DNA of 64,000 nt from Novisyntrophococcus fermenticellae (GCF_018866245.1 NZ_CP076458.1:2728001-2792000), one strand, 5' to 3'; positions 35,478 through 44,044 are shown, counted from the first letter of the stretch. The notes: generated by a model not told the origin, from the letters alone. Translations and numbers: made by a program.

Positions 35478-37166
35478 CTACTGAACGGATGTATACCATT
35501 CGTTTACTTCTTTCGTAATATCCTCTCCGCCAAGCTTATTAAATTCTTTCACGAATTTATCAAATTCATTAATATCTGCTTCGCCGATGATAATTTTATT
35601 GAATGTCTCATTTCTCATCTTCTCAAGGGTAGACATTTTCTCTGTCATAGTAGGCGTAGGTGCACCTACAAATTTGTTCATTATAATATGACCACTATCT
35701 TTCATTTCTTTGATGGAAGCATAAGAAGTCGGAGCAGGACCATAGATACGCTCCCAGCCATAGAATTGTTTTCCGTCTTCACTTCCAGAATAATACTTAT
35801 CAAGCTTACTGTAAATAGTTTTTGCTTCACCGGTCAACTGATCCGTTGTCTTGTTTTTCATTGCTTCCTGAATCTGGTCATACGCATCGAAATTCTTGAG
35901 CGGAAGGTTTGGCATTACAGGTGAAAATTTCCAAAGACTCCCTGCATCTTCAGGTGCATAATATTTTGCATTGTCACCGGTTTTTCCCCAGCATTTTTCC
36001 ATGAATACATTGGCCATCTTAATCACTGCCTCAGGATGTTTAAAATCCTTTCTCACTACAAGCCACTGGTTCGTTGCGAGGTTTACTTCCGCAGTTCCCA
36101 TATCACCGTCTGTTCCCGGAATCGGATACGCCGACCATTTTGCATTCTCGTCATTGTTATAGTTTTCCTGCGGCTGTACAAGTCCCAGCCATTGCGGTCC
36201 ATAACTCATTCCACTTTGACCTACTACAGCAGGTTCTCCCGCTTTGTTGTCATCCATGACACCAAATTCCGGATTTATCTTTTTATCCACATACAGTTTC
36301 TGCAGTACCTCCAGAGCGTCCTTACATTCATCCTGCACAGCCCCGTATTCCAATTTCCCGTCTTTCTCAATCCAAATACTGGGATAAGCACCATAGGAGT
36401 TAAAGAAGCCTTTCAGGCATCCATATCCGCCTTCAAAGATCGAAGGAGTCCCATGTGCCGCCAGTCCATAGGTATCATCCTTTCCATTTCCATCCGGATC
36501 TTCTTTCGTGAACTTGTCAATTACATTCATCAGCTCATCTGTTGTCTTTGGGGCTTCAAGGTTGAGTTTATCCAGCCAGTCATCCCGTATCCAAAGCAGG
36601 TCACCTGAATCATAAGAGCCAAAAGTAACAGGAATGCCATACAGCCCGCCATCAATCTGTGCTGCCATGAATGGCTCTTCCCCTTCCTGTTTCATACTCT
36701 CCTTTGTAAAATCAGCCGCGTATGACTCATATACATCCGAGAGATCCTGTATCAGCCCCGACTCGGCAAGCTGTGTCATCTGTGTTGCATCCACGGCCAT
36801 AACATCCGGCAGATCTCCACTTGCAATTGTTACATTAACCTTCTGCTTGTATGCATCGCCTTTTACGACCCAATCATATACGACCTTGATACCCAACTCC
36901 TCCTTGAATGTATCCAGCCACAAATTATCATCCATAGACTGTCCGATTGCGGACTCATAGCCTTCCAGCACGTCTTCCGTGCTCCTTGCAAAATGTATGT
37001 CAATTGGATCCGCATATTTTCCAAAGGGATCCGCAGGTCCTGTAGATTCTGCTGATTTTGTCTTATCTTCCTGCTTTTCATTATCATCAGATTTTCCACA
37101 TGCAGCCAAACTTCCAACTGTCATAACAACTGCCAACCCAAAGCACATCATTCTCTTCTTTCTCAT
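35478..37166 (-). CDS. Extracellular sugar-binding lipoprotein (LplA type)
   Basis: A 562-residue binding protein, longer than family-1 proteins elsewhere in the window and typical of the LplA branch. A signal peptide ends in the lipobox LAAC, then a Lys/Glu/Ser linker, then the binding domain. It has the blocks IRDDWLDKLNLEAPKTTDE and DDTYGLAAHG common in this branch. It is the first gene of the operon 37166-25523 and is followed by its two permeases. The ligand is probably an oligosaccharide from an arabinose-containing plant glycan, inferred from the downstream enzymes. Confidence 0.94.
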   Translation of the reverse strand: MRKKRMMCFGLAVVMTVGSLAACGKSDDNEKQEDKTKSAESTGPADPFGKYADPIDIHFARSTEDVLEGYESAIGQSMDDNLWLDTFKEELGIKVVYDWVVKGDAYKQKVNVTIASGDLPDVMAVDATQMTQLAESGLIQDLSDVYESYAADFTKESMKQEGEEPFMAAQIDGGLYGIPVTFGSYDSGDLLWIRDDWLDKLNLEAPKTTDELMNVIDKFTKEDPDGNGKDDTYGLAAHGTPSIFEGGYGCLKGFFNSYGAYPSIWIEKDGKLEYGAVQDECKDALEVLQKLYVDKKINPEFGVMDDNKAGEPAVVGQSGMSYGPQWLGLVQPQENYNNDENAKWSAYPIPGTDGDMGTAEVNLATNQWLVVRKDFKHPEAVIKMANVFMEKCWGKTGDNAKYYAPEDAGSLWKFSPVMPNLPLKNFDAYDQIQEAMKNKTTDQLTGEAKTIYSKLDKYYSGSEDGKQFYGWERIYGPAPTSYASIKEMKDSGHIIMNKFVGAPTPTMTEKMSTLEKMRNETFNKIIIGEADINEFDKFVKEFNKLGGEDITKEVNEWYTSVQ

Positions 37167-37666
37167 AAATTCTCTTCCTTTCCTGCAGCTTTATGCCTTA
37201 TTTGAGTAATTCCACTGAGGGCCCTTCAAGTGAACTTTACTATACATTAATCATAGATCCTTCTTTCCACTATCACAATTGTACATTTCTCATATTTCTT
37301 TCACATTTGATACTTTTTCACAGTTTAAAAGTAGGCTGCCACATCACGCGGCAGCCTACTTTATATTCACAGAACTGTCTTCTGTTCATTTCAGTGCTCT
37401 TTCTCAGCTCTATTCGTTTATTCTTCATGCACTTTCAGGAGCAGCATACCACATTATTTTATTCGATTCAATCACTACTTTACATTTTTCGCAGGGGGAT
37501 ATATTATAATACTAGTATAGGCGGCATTAAATAACTTGCTGATTCGATGAGGATGATTTCGTGAGAACCGTGATGGAAAAACAGCTATGCAGATATAATA
37601 GCCGGTGCTGTAAAAGAGGAACCATGACTAACAGAAAATATTGTAGTGTAGGGAAGGAAACCCCGT
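37167..37666. other. Intergenic region with hairpin, promoter and gene remnant
   Basis: This 500-base gap holds no intact gene. It contains the promoter side of the second glycan operon at its left end, a strong GC-rich hairpin at 37331-37359 (GTAGGCTGCC with GGCAGCCTAC), and a possible plus-strand promoter (TTTACA at 37479-37484, 17 bases, TATTAT). Bases 37549-37580 resemble 40748-40779 (about 28 of 32 identical), which may be a shared gene remnant. Confidence 0.5.
37331..37359 (-). terminator. Terminator-like hairpin upstream of the second glycan operon
   Basis: A perfect ten-base stem, GTAGGCTGCC with GGCAGCCTAC, followed on the minus strand by TTTTAAA. No minus-strand gene now reads into it, so it may be what remains of a lost gene, or a dispersed repeat. 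It shares most of its bases with the hairpin at 25486-25509. Confidence 0.55.
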
Positions 37667-38047
37667 ATGAACTTGGAAAAAATACACCATATTGCAATTA
37701 TCGTATCAGACTATGAAGTGTCAAAAAAATTTTATACAGAGCTTCTCGGATTTAAAGTAATCCGGGAAAACTTTCGGGCGGACAGGGGGGATTATAAATT
37801 GGATCTTGCGCTGGACGGATGTGAACTGGAACTATTCTCCGGTAAAAATAATCCAAAACGGGCAAGTTACCCTGAAGCATATGGCCTGAGACATCTTGCC
37901 TTTTTTGTGGAGGATATGGATGCAGTAATAAAAGAGCTAAACCGAAAAGGAATCGAGACAGAGCCTGTAAGGGTGGACGAGTTTACAGGTAAAAAGATGA
38001 CTTTTTTTAAAGATCCGGATGGGCTTCCATTGGAGCTGCATGAATAA
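37667..38047 (+). CDS. VOC family (glyoxalase-like) protein
   Basis: A 126-residue protein with one vicinal-oxygen-chelate domain. The metal-ligand positions are recognisable: H8 in IHHIAIIVSD, the RHLAFFVED block with its His, and the C-terminal LPLELHE Glu. Small proteins of this kind are annotated as glyoxalase I-like or as lyases on small metabolites. The substrate is unknown. RBS GGAAGGAAA is near the ATG. It is followed 35 bases later by an HD-domain gene on the same strand. Confidence 0.92.
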   Translation: MNLEKIHHIAIIVSDYEVSKKFYTELLGFKVIRENFRADRGDYKLDLALDGCELELFSGKNNPKRASYPEAYGLRHLAFFVEDMDAVIKELNRKGIETEPVRVDEFTGKKMTFFKDPDGLPLELHE

Positions 38048-38082
38048 GTAACAGATAAAAAAGAGAAAGGCGTATTATAATT

Positions 38083-38673
38083 ATGGAGAATAAAATCACA
38101 AGAGAAGAAGCATTTACGTTACTTAAAAAGTATAATAAGGAACCATTCCATATTCAACATGCCCTTACAGTAGAGGGTGTTATGCGCTGGTATGCCAATG
38201 AACTGGGATACCAGGAGGAAGCTGAATACTGGGCGATCACCGGTTTACTGCATGATATTGATTTTGAACTTTACCCCGAAGAGCACTGCAAAAAGGCGCC
38301 TGCGCTTTTGAGAGAAGGCCATGTGGGCGAGGACATGATTCACTCTGTTTGTTCTCACGGTTTCGGCATTTGCAGCGACGTAGAACCGGAGCACGAGATG
38401 GAGAAGGTCTTATTTGCAGCAGATGAACTGACCGGCCTGATCGGTGCTGCAGCTTTGATGCGGCCTTCAAAAAGCGTAATGGATATGGAAGCTTCCAGCG
38501 TAAAAAAGAAGTTTAAGGACAAAAAGTTTGCAGCAGGATGTTCCAGAGATATCATCCGGCAGGGGGCGGAAAATCTTGGATGGGAGTTAAATGATCTCTT
38601 TGAAAAAACCATACTGGCCATGCGTTCCTGTGAAGAAAGTATAGGCAGGGAGATGGAAAAGTATCACTCATAG
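38083..38673 (+). CDS. HD domain-containing protein (predicted phosphohydrolase)
   Basis: A 196-residue protein with a metal-dependent HD domain: H26 in FHIQHALTVEG, H57-D58 in ITGLLHDIDFE, and a later His pair near SHGFGI. The family cleaves phosphate esters, often nucleotides, but this branch has no known substrate. It follows the VOC gene closely, and the two are probably cotranscribed. A GC-rich hairpin lies about 100 bases downstream. Confidence 0.92.
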   Translation: MENKITREEAFTLLKKYNKEPFHIQHALTVEGVMRWYANELGYQEEAEYWAITGLLHDIDFELYPEEHCKKAPALLREGHVGEDMIHSVCSHGFGICSDVEPEHEMEKVLFAADELTGLIGAAALMRPSKSVMDMEASSVKKKFKDKKFAAGCSRDIIRQGAENLGWELNDLFEKTILAMRSCEESIGREMEKYHS

Positions 38674-38774
38674 TTACTTACTTCTTTATTTTCCAATCTG
38701 TCCTTCAATCGAATTTACATTTATCATACAAGTGTCCGAATATGTTTTGTTGTCAATACAAAAAAAAATCAAGA

Positions 38775-38821
38775 AGGGGCTGCGCACTGCTGATTTTAAT
38801 CAGCTAGTGCGACAGCACCTC
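38775..38821. repeat. Long imperfect hairpin, possibly a palindromic repeat
   Basis: GGGGCTG-CGCACT-GCTGATT folds back on AATCAGC-TAGTGCG-ACAGC, with a 20-base stem in all. A long A-run precedes it, so on the minus strand it looks like a terminator, although no minus-strand gene feeds it. It may act after the HD gene or be a dispersed element. Confidence 0.5.
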
Positions 38822-38825
38822 TGGG

Positions 38826-39104
38826 GTGACATACATTTTCATTCTATTCTTCATATTAATTTCTCCTCTTCCACTCCTTTTTAGTACACTTTTGTGTTCC
38901 ATTGCATTTTTCGTGGAATATCGCAAGAAAAGCTTTGTCAACTGGGCGAAACAGTTACAGGAGAAAATTGAAAATGATACGCAGAACTTTACAGATGAGG
39001 CCCAGCATCAGGAAGCCGTCACAAATGTGGCAACTGAGCTGGAAGATATCAAAAATCATTTGGTAGATGATCGTACGGCCGTAACACGATATAGAAAACA
39101 ATAA
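38826..39104 (+). CDS. Small membrane-associated hypothetical protein
   Basis: A 92-residue frame starting at GTG. The first 30 residues are very hydrophobic, enough for a membrane segment, then a positively charged YRKK, then a charged, probably helical tail. I recognise no domain. The ribosome binding site is poor, and the frame starts directly after the long hairpin. The C-terminal part looks more like real coding sequence than the first part, so the true gene may be partial or start elsewhere. Confidence 0.35.
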   Translation: MTYIFILFFILISPLPLLFSTLLCSIAFFVEYRKKSFVNWAKQLQEKIENDTQNFTDEAQHQEAVTNVATELEDIKNHLVDDRTAVTRYRKQ

Positions 39105-39113
39105 ATTTTGTTA

Positions 39114-39141
39114 TTGACATATGTCACTAAAGTCGTATAAT
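39114..39141 (+). promoter_or_regulatory. Promoter of the DUF134-NifX unit
   Basis: TTGACA (39114-39119) and TATAAT (39136-39141) are perfect boxes, 16 bases apart. The -35 is part of the first palindromic operator. Confidence 0.85.
39115..39126 (+). promoter_or_regulatory. Operator 1 of the DUF134-NifX unit
   Basis: TGACATATGTCA is a perfect 12-base palindrome covering the -35 box. Confidence 0.7.
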
Positions 39142-39146
39142 AATAT

Positions 39147-39158
39147 TGACATATGCCA
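39147..39158 (+). promoter_or_regulatory. Operator 2 of the DUF134-NifX unit
   Basis: TGACATATGCCA repeats operator 1 with one change, 32 bases (about three helical turns) further on and just past the -10 box. Together the two sites would bracket RNA polymerase. The DUF134 protein encoded next is the likely binder. Confidence 0.65.
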
Positions 39159-39189
39159 ATAATGAAGTTGGGGGAAATGAGGTGATAAA

Positions 39190-39537
39190 ATGGCAAGACC
39201 CCGGAAGCATCGGCGTGTATGTTCACATCCACGATGCACCAGCTTCAAGCCATGCGGAAGGGATGGACAGGCAGTCTCAATGACCCTTGACGAATATGAG
39301 GTTATTCGCCTGATTGACTTGGAAGGATTAACCCAGGAACAGTGTGCGGAACAGATGGAGGTTGCCCGGACCACGGTTCAGGCGATTTATGCCAGCGCCA
39401 GAAAAGCACTGGCTCAGTGTATTGTTGAGGGACGTCCTCTACAAATTGGCGGCGGCGATGTGCACATTTGCGAGCACCATACTCCATCCTGTGGCAAAGG
39501 CTGCTGTAGATGGAAAGATTCACAAAGCGAAACGTAA
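39190..39537 (+). CDS. DUF134 family DNA-binding protein
   Basis: A 115-residue predicted regulator. The N-terminus PRKHRRVCSHP and the helix-turn-helix LTQEQCAEQMEVARTTVQA, similar to sigma-70 region 4, are the DUF134 signature. Cys and His residues at both ends (CSHPRC, CEHH, CGKGCC) suggest that it binds a metal or iron-sulphur centre. These proteins usually sit next to NifX/NifB-type genes, as here: the NifX-like gene starts 32 bases downstream. Two palindromes over its own promoter suggest autoregulation. Confidence 0.92.
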   Translation: MARPRKHRRVCSHPRCTSFKPCGRDGQAVSMTLDEYEVIRLIDLEGLTQEQCAEQMEVARTTVQAIYASARKALAQCIVEGRPLQIGGGDVHICEHHTPSCGKGCCRWKDSQSET

Positions 39538-39569
39538 GGATTGAACTTTTTGCAAATGGAGGAAAAAGC

Positions 39570-39968
39570 ATGAGAATCGCAGTAACATATGAGGACGGAA
39601 AGATATTTCAGCACTTTGGCCACACGGAACAGTTTAAGGTCTATGACATTGAGGACGATAAGATTCATCTGACTTCCATGTTAGATACAAATGGCAGCGG
39701 ACATGGTGCATTGGCCGGCATGTTGAAGGAAAACAGGGTTACCACCCTGATTTGCGGCGGGATTGGTGACGGTGCGAAACGTGCCTTGGCTGAAGCCGGC
39801 ATTAAGTTATACGGCGGCGTTTCCGGAGATGCAGATCAGGCCGTTCATGGCTTACTGGCCGGCAGTTTGAAGTACAATCCTGATGTGGCGTGCAGCCACC
39901 ACGGTGAACATCATCACGAAGAAGGGCATAGCTGCAGCGGCCACGGTGAACACCACTGTCACGTATAA
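39570..39968 (+). CDS. NifX/NifB-type dinitrogenase iron-molybdenum cofactor domain protein
   Basis: A 132-residue protein. I start it at the ATG with GGAGG seven bases before it. Residues 1-105 are the small alpha/beta domain of the NifX/NafY group (MRIAVTYEDGKIFQHFGH, LICGGIGDGAKRAL). In clostridia without nitrogenase such proteins are thought to carry iron-sulphur or metal clusters. The tail after residue 108 is packed with His and Cys (HHGEHHHEEGH and similar), a probable metal-binding stretch. It forms a two-gene unit with the DUF134 regulator. Confidence 0.92.
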   Translation: MRIAVTYEDGKIFQHFGHTEQFKVYDIEDDKIHLTSMLDTNGSGHGALAGMLKENRVTTLICGGIGDGAKRALAEAGIKLYGGVSGDADQAVHGLLAGSLKYNPDVACSHHGEHHHEEGHSCSGHGEHHCHV

Positions 39969-39998
39969 TCGGAAAATATAATTTTCGCCTTCGTTTAT

Positions 39999-40054
39999 TA
40001 AAAACAGCAGCACCTGCTCTTCCGCTCAGGGAATGATAGGTACTGCTGTTTTAT
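39999..40054 (+). terminator. Terminator after the NifX-like gene
   Basis: AAAACAGCAGCACCT pairs with AGGTACTGCTGTTTT around a loop, ending in TTTTATTCC. It lies 40 bases past the stop codon. Confidence 0.8.
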
Positions 40055-40079
40055 TCCAGATAATTTCAAAAATGATTGA

Positions 40080-40950
40080 CTACAGAATCCCTCGACCTCC
40101 AGTACAAACTTTTCGGTAATCAATTCCGAGAGAAATTCCTCAGCGCAATCAAATCCTTTATATCACGCAATATGTTATTGTTTACTTATCGCAAAGTGGA
40201 ATTAAAAACTCAGCTTCAGTGGCCATGGAAATGCCAATCTCAACACCATCAGGTACAAGCCCATTTATTGTAGGTTAAATAGCATGAAAACGCTCTCATA
40301 AAAGAAAAGGTGTATCAATACCTGTTGCTTCTCCTACTGGTATTTGTTCAGATATGGAAACCTTTGTGGTCAAGCCATAATACAGCTCCTGCTTCTCTAT
40401 GCGCTTCCGAGTAATCTCAATCACAATACCATCGGCGATAAGGGGAATATCTTCATCTATCTGTACATAACGAAGCTGTAGGTCAGGCTTGTTCATCTGG
40501 TTAAGCGGAATCAACTTTACACGGTATTCGTCCGGGGTAATACCAAACGTTTCCTTAAATGCCCTGGTAAAATTGGCATGTCCACAAAAGCCATATTCTG
40601 TAGCAATATCTATAATCCGCTTCGCATTTTTAAGAGCCTGTGCGGATTGTGCCAACCTTCGCAACCGTATATACTGGGACACCGATTTTCCCACGAGCCG
40701 CTTAAACAGCCTTTGGTAATAGTATGGGGACAAACCGGCTATATCTGGAGGATGATTTCATGAAATCCGTGATGGCAAAATATAGCCGTAGCGGGCTGCG
40801 GCGAGGCTTTGTCATTTTCGGCAATGGCATAAAATCCTCAATCTGCCCTTCCTTGATCTCTTCAATAAGGTCTCGTTTTCTCACTCCATCCAATCTCTGA
40901 CGAACTGGAAATTGCGGGATTCTACTGCACTGTAAATCCAGTCCATACAA
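40080..40950 (-). pseudogene. Decayed AraC family regulator with GyrI-like C-terminal domain
   Basis: The longest open stretch (40296-40733, 145 residues) starts in the middle of an AraC helix-turn-helix (SPYYYQRLFKRLVGKSVSQY) and keeps the second helix unit (DIATEYGFCGHANFTRAFK), followed by part of an effector-binding (GyrI-like) domain. The first helix is cut by a stop codon just upstream. Other pieces of the same gene can be read in other frames: IEEIKEG near 40870 and VPDGVEIGISM and FLSELITEKFVLEV between 40080 and 40270. The gene has lost its frame at several points and is not functional as a whole. Confidence 0.7.
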
Positions 40951-41116
40951 TATGGTTATATTGCATTACATCATTTGCTTTTTTCATGCCAAGCTTTTCA
41001 TAGAATGGAATGGCATTTTCATTTGCTATCAGATATACCGCAATATCCTTTTCACCACCCGCTTTATCATGCGCAGCTTTCATCGTAAACGCAACGATTA
41101 GGAAAGTTTCTTTCAA
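40922..41116 (-). pseudogene. C-terminal fragment of a GNAT acetyltransferase
   Basis: A 64-residue frame ends like a Gcn5-type acetyltransferase: the acetyl-CoA-side motif YLIANENAIPFYEKLGMKK is clear. The first two thirds of the fold are missing. It lies directly upstream of the broken AraC gene on the same strand, in a decaying patch between 40070 and 41120. Confidence 0.6.
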
Positions 41117-41209
41117 TTCACATCATATGGATTTTATCCTTTACACAATTTATCTGATTCTTTTTTCCTTATGCTGCTAACACTTTACGTATTTTAATTT
41201 TTCTGTTTC

Positions 41210-41722
41210 TTACATATATGTGACTGTTTCCGAAGTTTTTTTACGCTGTGTATGCGTGGCAAGCGCTCCTGTTCCTTCCGCTGCATAACCGATGTCAAGA
41301 ATCATAAGCACCTCCTCATTATCAGGAAGTCCCAATTCTTTCGCAGTTACTTCCGGATCAAAGAAATTAACCCAGCAGCTCTCAACTCCTGCTGCCTTTG
41401 CAGCCAACATCATATGGGTTGCAACAATGGTTGCATCCTCAATTCCAGAATCACGTTTTTCACCGGGATAAGTAAATACATTGTTCTTATCAAATGCCAC
41501 AACGATAACAATAGGGGCTCCATATCTGCAGGGAGTCACCTTGTCAATTTTCGTAAGTCCATCCTGCGACTGAACAACATAGATGCGCTGCTCCTGGAGA
41601 TTTTTTGCTGTTGGTGCCAGCCTTCCCGCTTCAAGGATTGCCTCCAGTTGTTCCTTAGCAATCGGACGCTGATCAAATTTTTTACAAGCATAACGATTCT
41701 TAATTACTTCAAAAAATTCCAT
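41210..41722 (-). CDS. Nitroreductase family protein
   Basis: A 170-residue FMN-dependent oxidoreductase of the short nitroreductase group. The N-terminus reads IKNRYACKKFDQRPI with the FMN phosphate-binding arginine region, then LEAGRLAPTAKNLQEQ and the later GVESCWVNFFDP. These enzymes reduce nitro- or quinone compounds with NAD(P)H; the physiological substrate is unknown. RBS GGAGGG is in place. The insertion sequence lies immediately upstream of its start, so its promoter may have been altered. Confidence 0.93.
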   Translation of the reverse strand: MEFFEVIKNRYACKKFDQRPIAKEQLEAILEAGRLAPTAKNLQEQRIYVVQSQDGLTKIDKVTPCRYGAPIVIVVAFDKNNVFTYPGEKRDSGIEDATIVATHMMLAAKAAGVESCWVNFFDPEVTAKELGLPDNEEVLMILDIGYAAEGTGALATHTQRKKTSETVTYM

Positions 41723-41834
41723 TTTATTTTCCCTCCATCTATTTTAATAATCTCTCGGAATCTCTAAGCCAGTAAATTCAAGGCTTTCAGATCCCTTTTT
41801 TATTAAAATCCCCCACTTTTTTGTCAAAAAACAC

Positions 41835-41932
41835 TTGACAGTTTACTCGAAAAATGCGGCGCTTCGCGCCTATTGATCAATAAGTACCGTTCGCTTGCGG
41901 GCGGCACACATTTTTCGATTGGAGGCGATTTT
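41835..41932 (+). promoter_or_regulatory. Transposase leader with RBS-adjacent hairpin
   Basis: TTGACA (41835-41840) marks a possible promoter. TCGAAAAATG (41847-41856) pairs with CATTTTTCGA (41909-41918), and GGAGG follows at 41921-41925. A transcript entering from outside would fold the leader next to the ribosome binding site, a common way to limit transposase synthesis. Confidence 0.5.
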
Positions 41933-43411
41933 TTGTTACCTGTTAACTCTGGCGGTCATTCCGCCTATCAAGACTTTGTTCTTGAAAATCTTCGTAAATA
42001 CTATCCTAATCCTGATTCTATTGCTCGTTCTACCTGGGATATCATTGATCGGTTTTGGAACCTTGACCTTTCCTTCACGGATGAATTCATGAGAGATAAA
42101 TACTCCGTTTTTGGACCCAAACCAAGAACCCCTTCCTGCATGCAGCGTTCCTATCTGTTGTCGATTGATTTCAAAGTATCTTCGCTGACTGATTGGGCTG
42201 CTCAACTTAAAATCAACCCTCTCTATGCCATCTTAAGCGGCTTTGAATTCGGTGACACTCCTGGTGTTGGCACCTTTTATGATTTCCTAAATCGCTTATG
42301 GGATTCCGATGATAATCATCTTTCTCCGCATATACATCCTCTCAAGGCGAAGGTAAAGAAACCTAAGACAAAAGGTACCAAAGCTGATTCTGTTGAAAAG
42401 GTCAAAGTGGAACAACTACTTCCACAATTAGAGAACACTGCCTTTGACATCAAGGATCAACCATATGGTTCTCTTTTCCTCCTTTATCAAAAAGAAATCC
42501 TATATCAGTCTGTTTCCAAAGGGCTTATCGATACCCAATCACTTGCCCTGGCTGGCGACGGAACTCCTGTCGTAACATCTCACAGAGAGCGTAAACATCG
42601 TGTCTGCAGCTGTGCTTCTAAAGGCATTACTGACTGCAAATGTGACAGATATTTTTCTCAGCCTGATTGCGATATCGGTTGGGACTCATCCAGAGATTGT
42701 TCTTACCACGGCTATGACCTTTACATGCTCGTCGCTTCAGAAAGCGATCTGCCAGTTTTTCCATTGCTTAATCCAGCTTCAAAGCATGATTCACACGGAT
42801 TTTTGCTTAACTTCTTCAGAATGAAGAGTTTTCTTCCTGACTTTACTATCACAAAGATGCTTCTGGATTCTGCACACGATGCAATGCCTTACTATGAGTA
42901 TTTCAGACGGGCACATATCACACCTTTTATTGATTTGAATGGTAAAGGTGGCGTGAAGCTGCCTTACAAGGACGACTTCACCATTGGCAAAGATGGGGTT
43001 CCTGTATGCAGAGAAGGCAGACGTATGAACCATGATGGCTCTGAGCCTTCAAAATATCGTGTGAAATTCAGATGCCCTTTAGCCAGCAGAAAATATAGCT
43101 GTTCCTGTGAACACCCCTGCTCTGATTCTAAATATGGAAGAACCGTACATGTGGCAATGAAGGATAATCCAAGACTGTTTAATATTCCACCTCGTGACTC
43201 TGATGAATGGAAACTTGAGTATCATGCAAGAACTTCTGCAGAACGTTCGAATAAACGTGAGAAATTAGACTTTAAATTAGAAGACGGCAGACACCGCTCA
43301 ACTAAGATGTGGTACTGCCGCCTCTATCACATCCTGATGTTACAACATCTGGATGCCTGGGATATGCCTTTTGAATCCGCCCTGCGAAAGTTGATTCTAC
43401 AAGCAGCATAA
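41933..43411 (+). mobile_element. Insertion-sequence transposase (DDE type, IS4/IS1182-like)
   Basis: A transposase frame of about 492 residues. I start it at TTG 41933, with GGAGG seven bases before it; the frame extends upstream without a good site. DDE-type residues can be pointed to: the first Asp in LAGDGTPVV, the second in MLLDSAHDA, and a Glu in the HARTSAERSNKREK region. A Cys-rich stretch (CSCASKGITDCKC) is notable. The gene is complete. Terminal inverted repeats could not be fixed; the element probably spans from about 41745 to about 43470. Confidence 0.88.
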
Positions 43412-43678
43412 TCCGTTTTTATTATAACAAATTTTTTAGGCATAGCGACAGTTATGTCTATTTCTCATACTCTTTTTTTATTTCATGGATAATATTTACT
43501 TTTCAATGTCCTGTTGCCAGCAGTGCTGGCATGATCAATCAGAATTCCGAGAGATCATTTTATGTTTTGCCTTAACATCCTGATTTTTTTCTTTACCACC
43601 ATTATAAAATGAAGATAAAAGTTTCGCAAGGCACAAAATAATAATAATGGTTTAAAAAATAGCAGCTAATGCTTAGCG

Positions 43679-44044
43679 TCATCTTTTTGCCTGCTCCATA
43701 CAGCTTTTAACCGCCTCTTTTATCGCCTCGCTGGTAATGGTCGCTGAACTGACTGCATCCACTTCAAATGTCTGCTCTTCTACAACCTTTTTCTGCAGTT
43801 CATCAATTACTCTTCCGCCAATTTCTTCCGTTTCATTTTCATCTGTTACAATTACAGATAGAATCGAATCCTTGTCAAATTCCACTTCCACCACCACATC
43901 TCCTGCATACCCCGCCCCGGAAGCAGTATAAGTTCCTGGTTTATAAATCCCGGAGGAATTACTGCATCCGGCAAATATTGCCGCCATACACAGACCAGCC
44001 ACAACTAAATTTATTCTTTTTCTTACTGTAATCACGCTCTTCAT
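43679..44044 (-). CDS. FMN-binding domain lipoprotein
   Basis: A 121-residue exported protein. A signal peptide ends in the lipobox FAGC, so it is anchored outside the membrane. Residues about 35-118 are a small FMN-binding domain with the flavinylation motif DAVSSAT, in which the Thr normally receives FMN through a phosphoester bond made by ApbE. Its start overlaps the stop of the siderophore-importer ATPase gene, so it is the last gene of that operon. A role as an extracytoplasmic electron carrier, for example in reducing ferric siderophores, is an inference from this position. Confidence 0.88.
   Translation of the reverse strand: MKSVITVRKRINLVVAGLCMAAIFAGCSNSSGIYKPGTYTASGAGYAGDVVVEVEFDKDSILSVIVTDENETEEIGGRVIDELQKKVVEEQTFEVDAVSSATITSEAIKEAVKSCMEQAKR

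Noticed and set aside
40076..40273. A 65-residue plus-strand frame after the NifX terminator
   Set aside because: The opposite strand reads pieces of the broken AraC effector domain, which explains the open frame. There is no convincing start signal.
41873..41932. An upstream TTG start (41873) for the transposase
   Set aside because: It lies inside the arm of the leader hairpin and has no ribosome binding site, whereas the TTG at 41933 has GGAGG seven bases before it.
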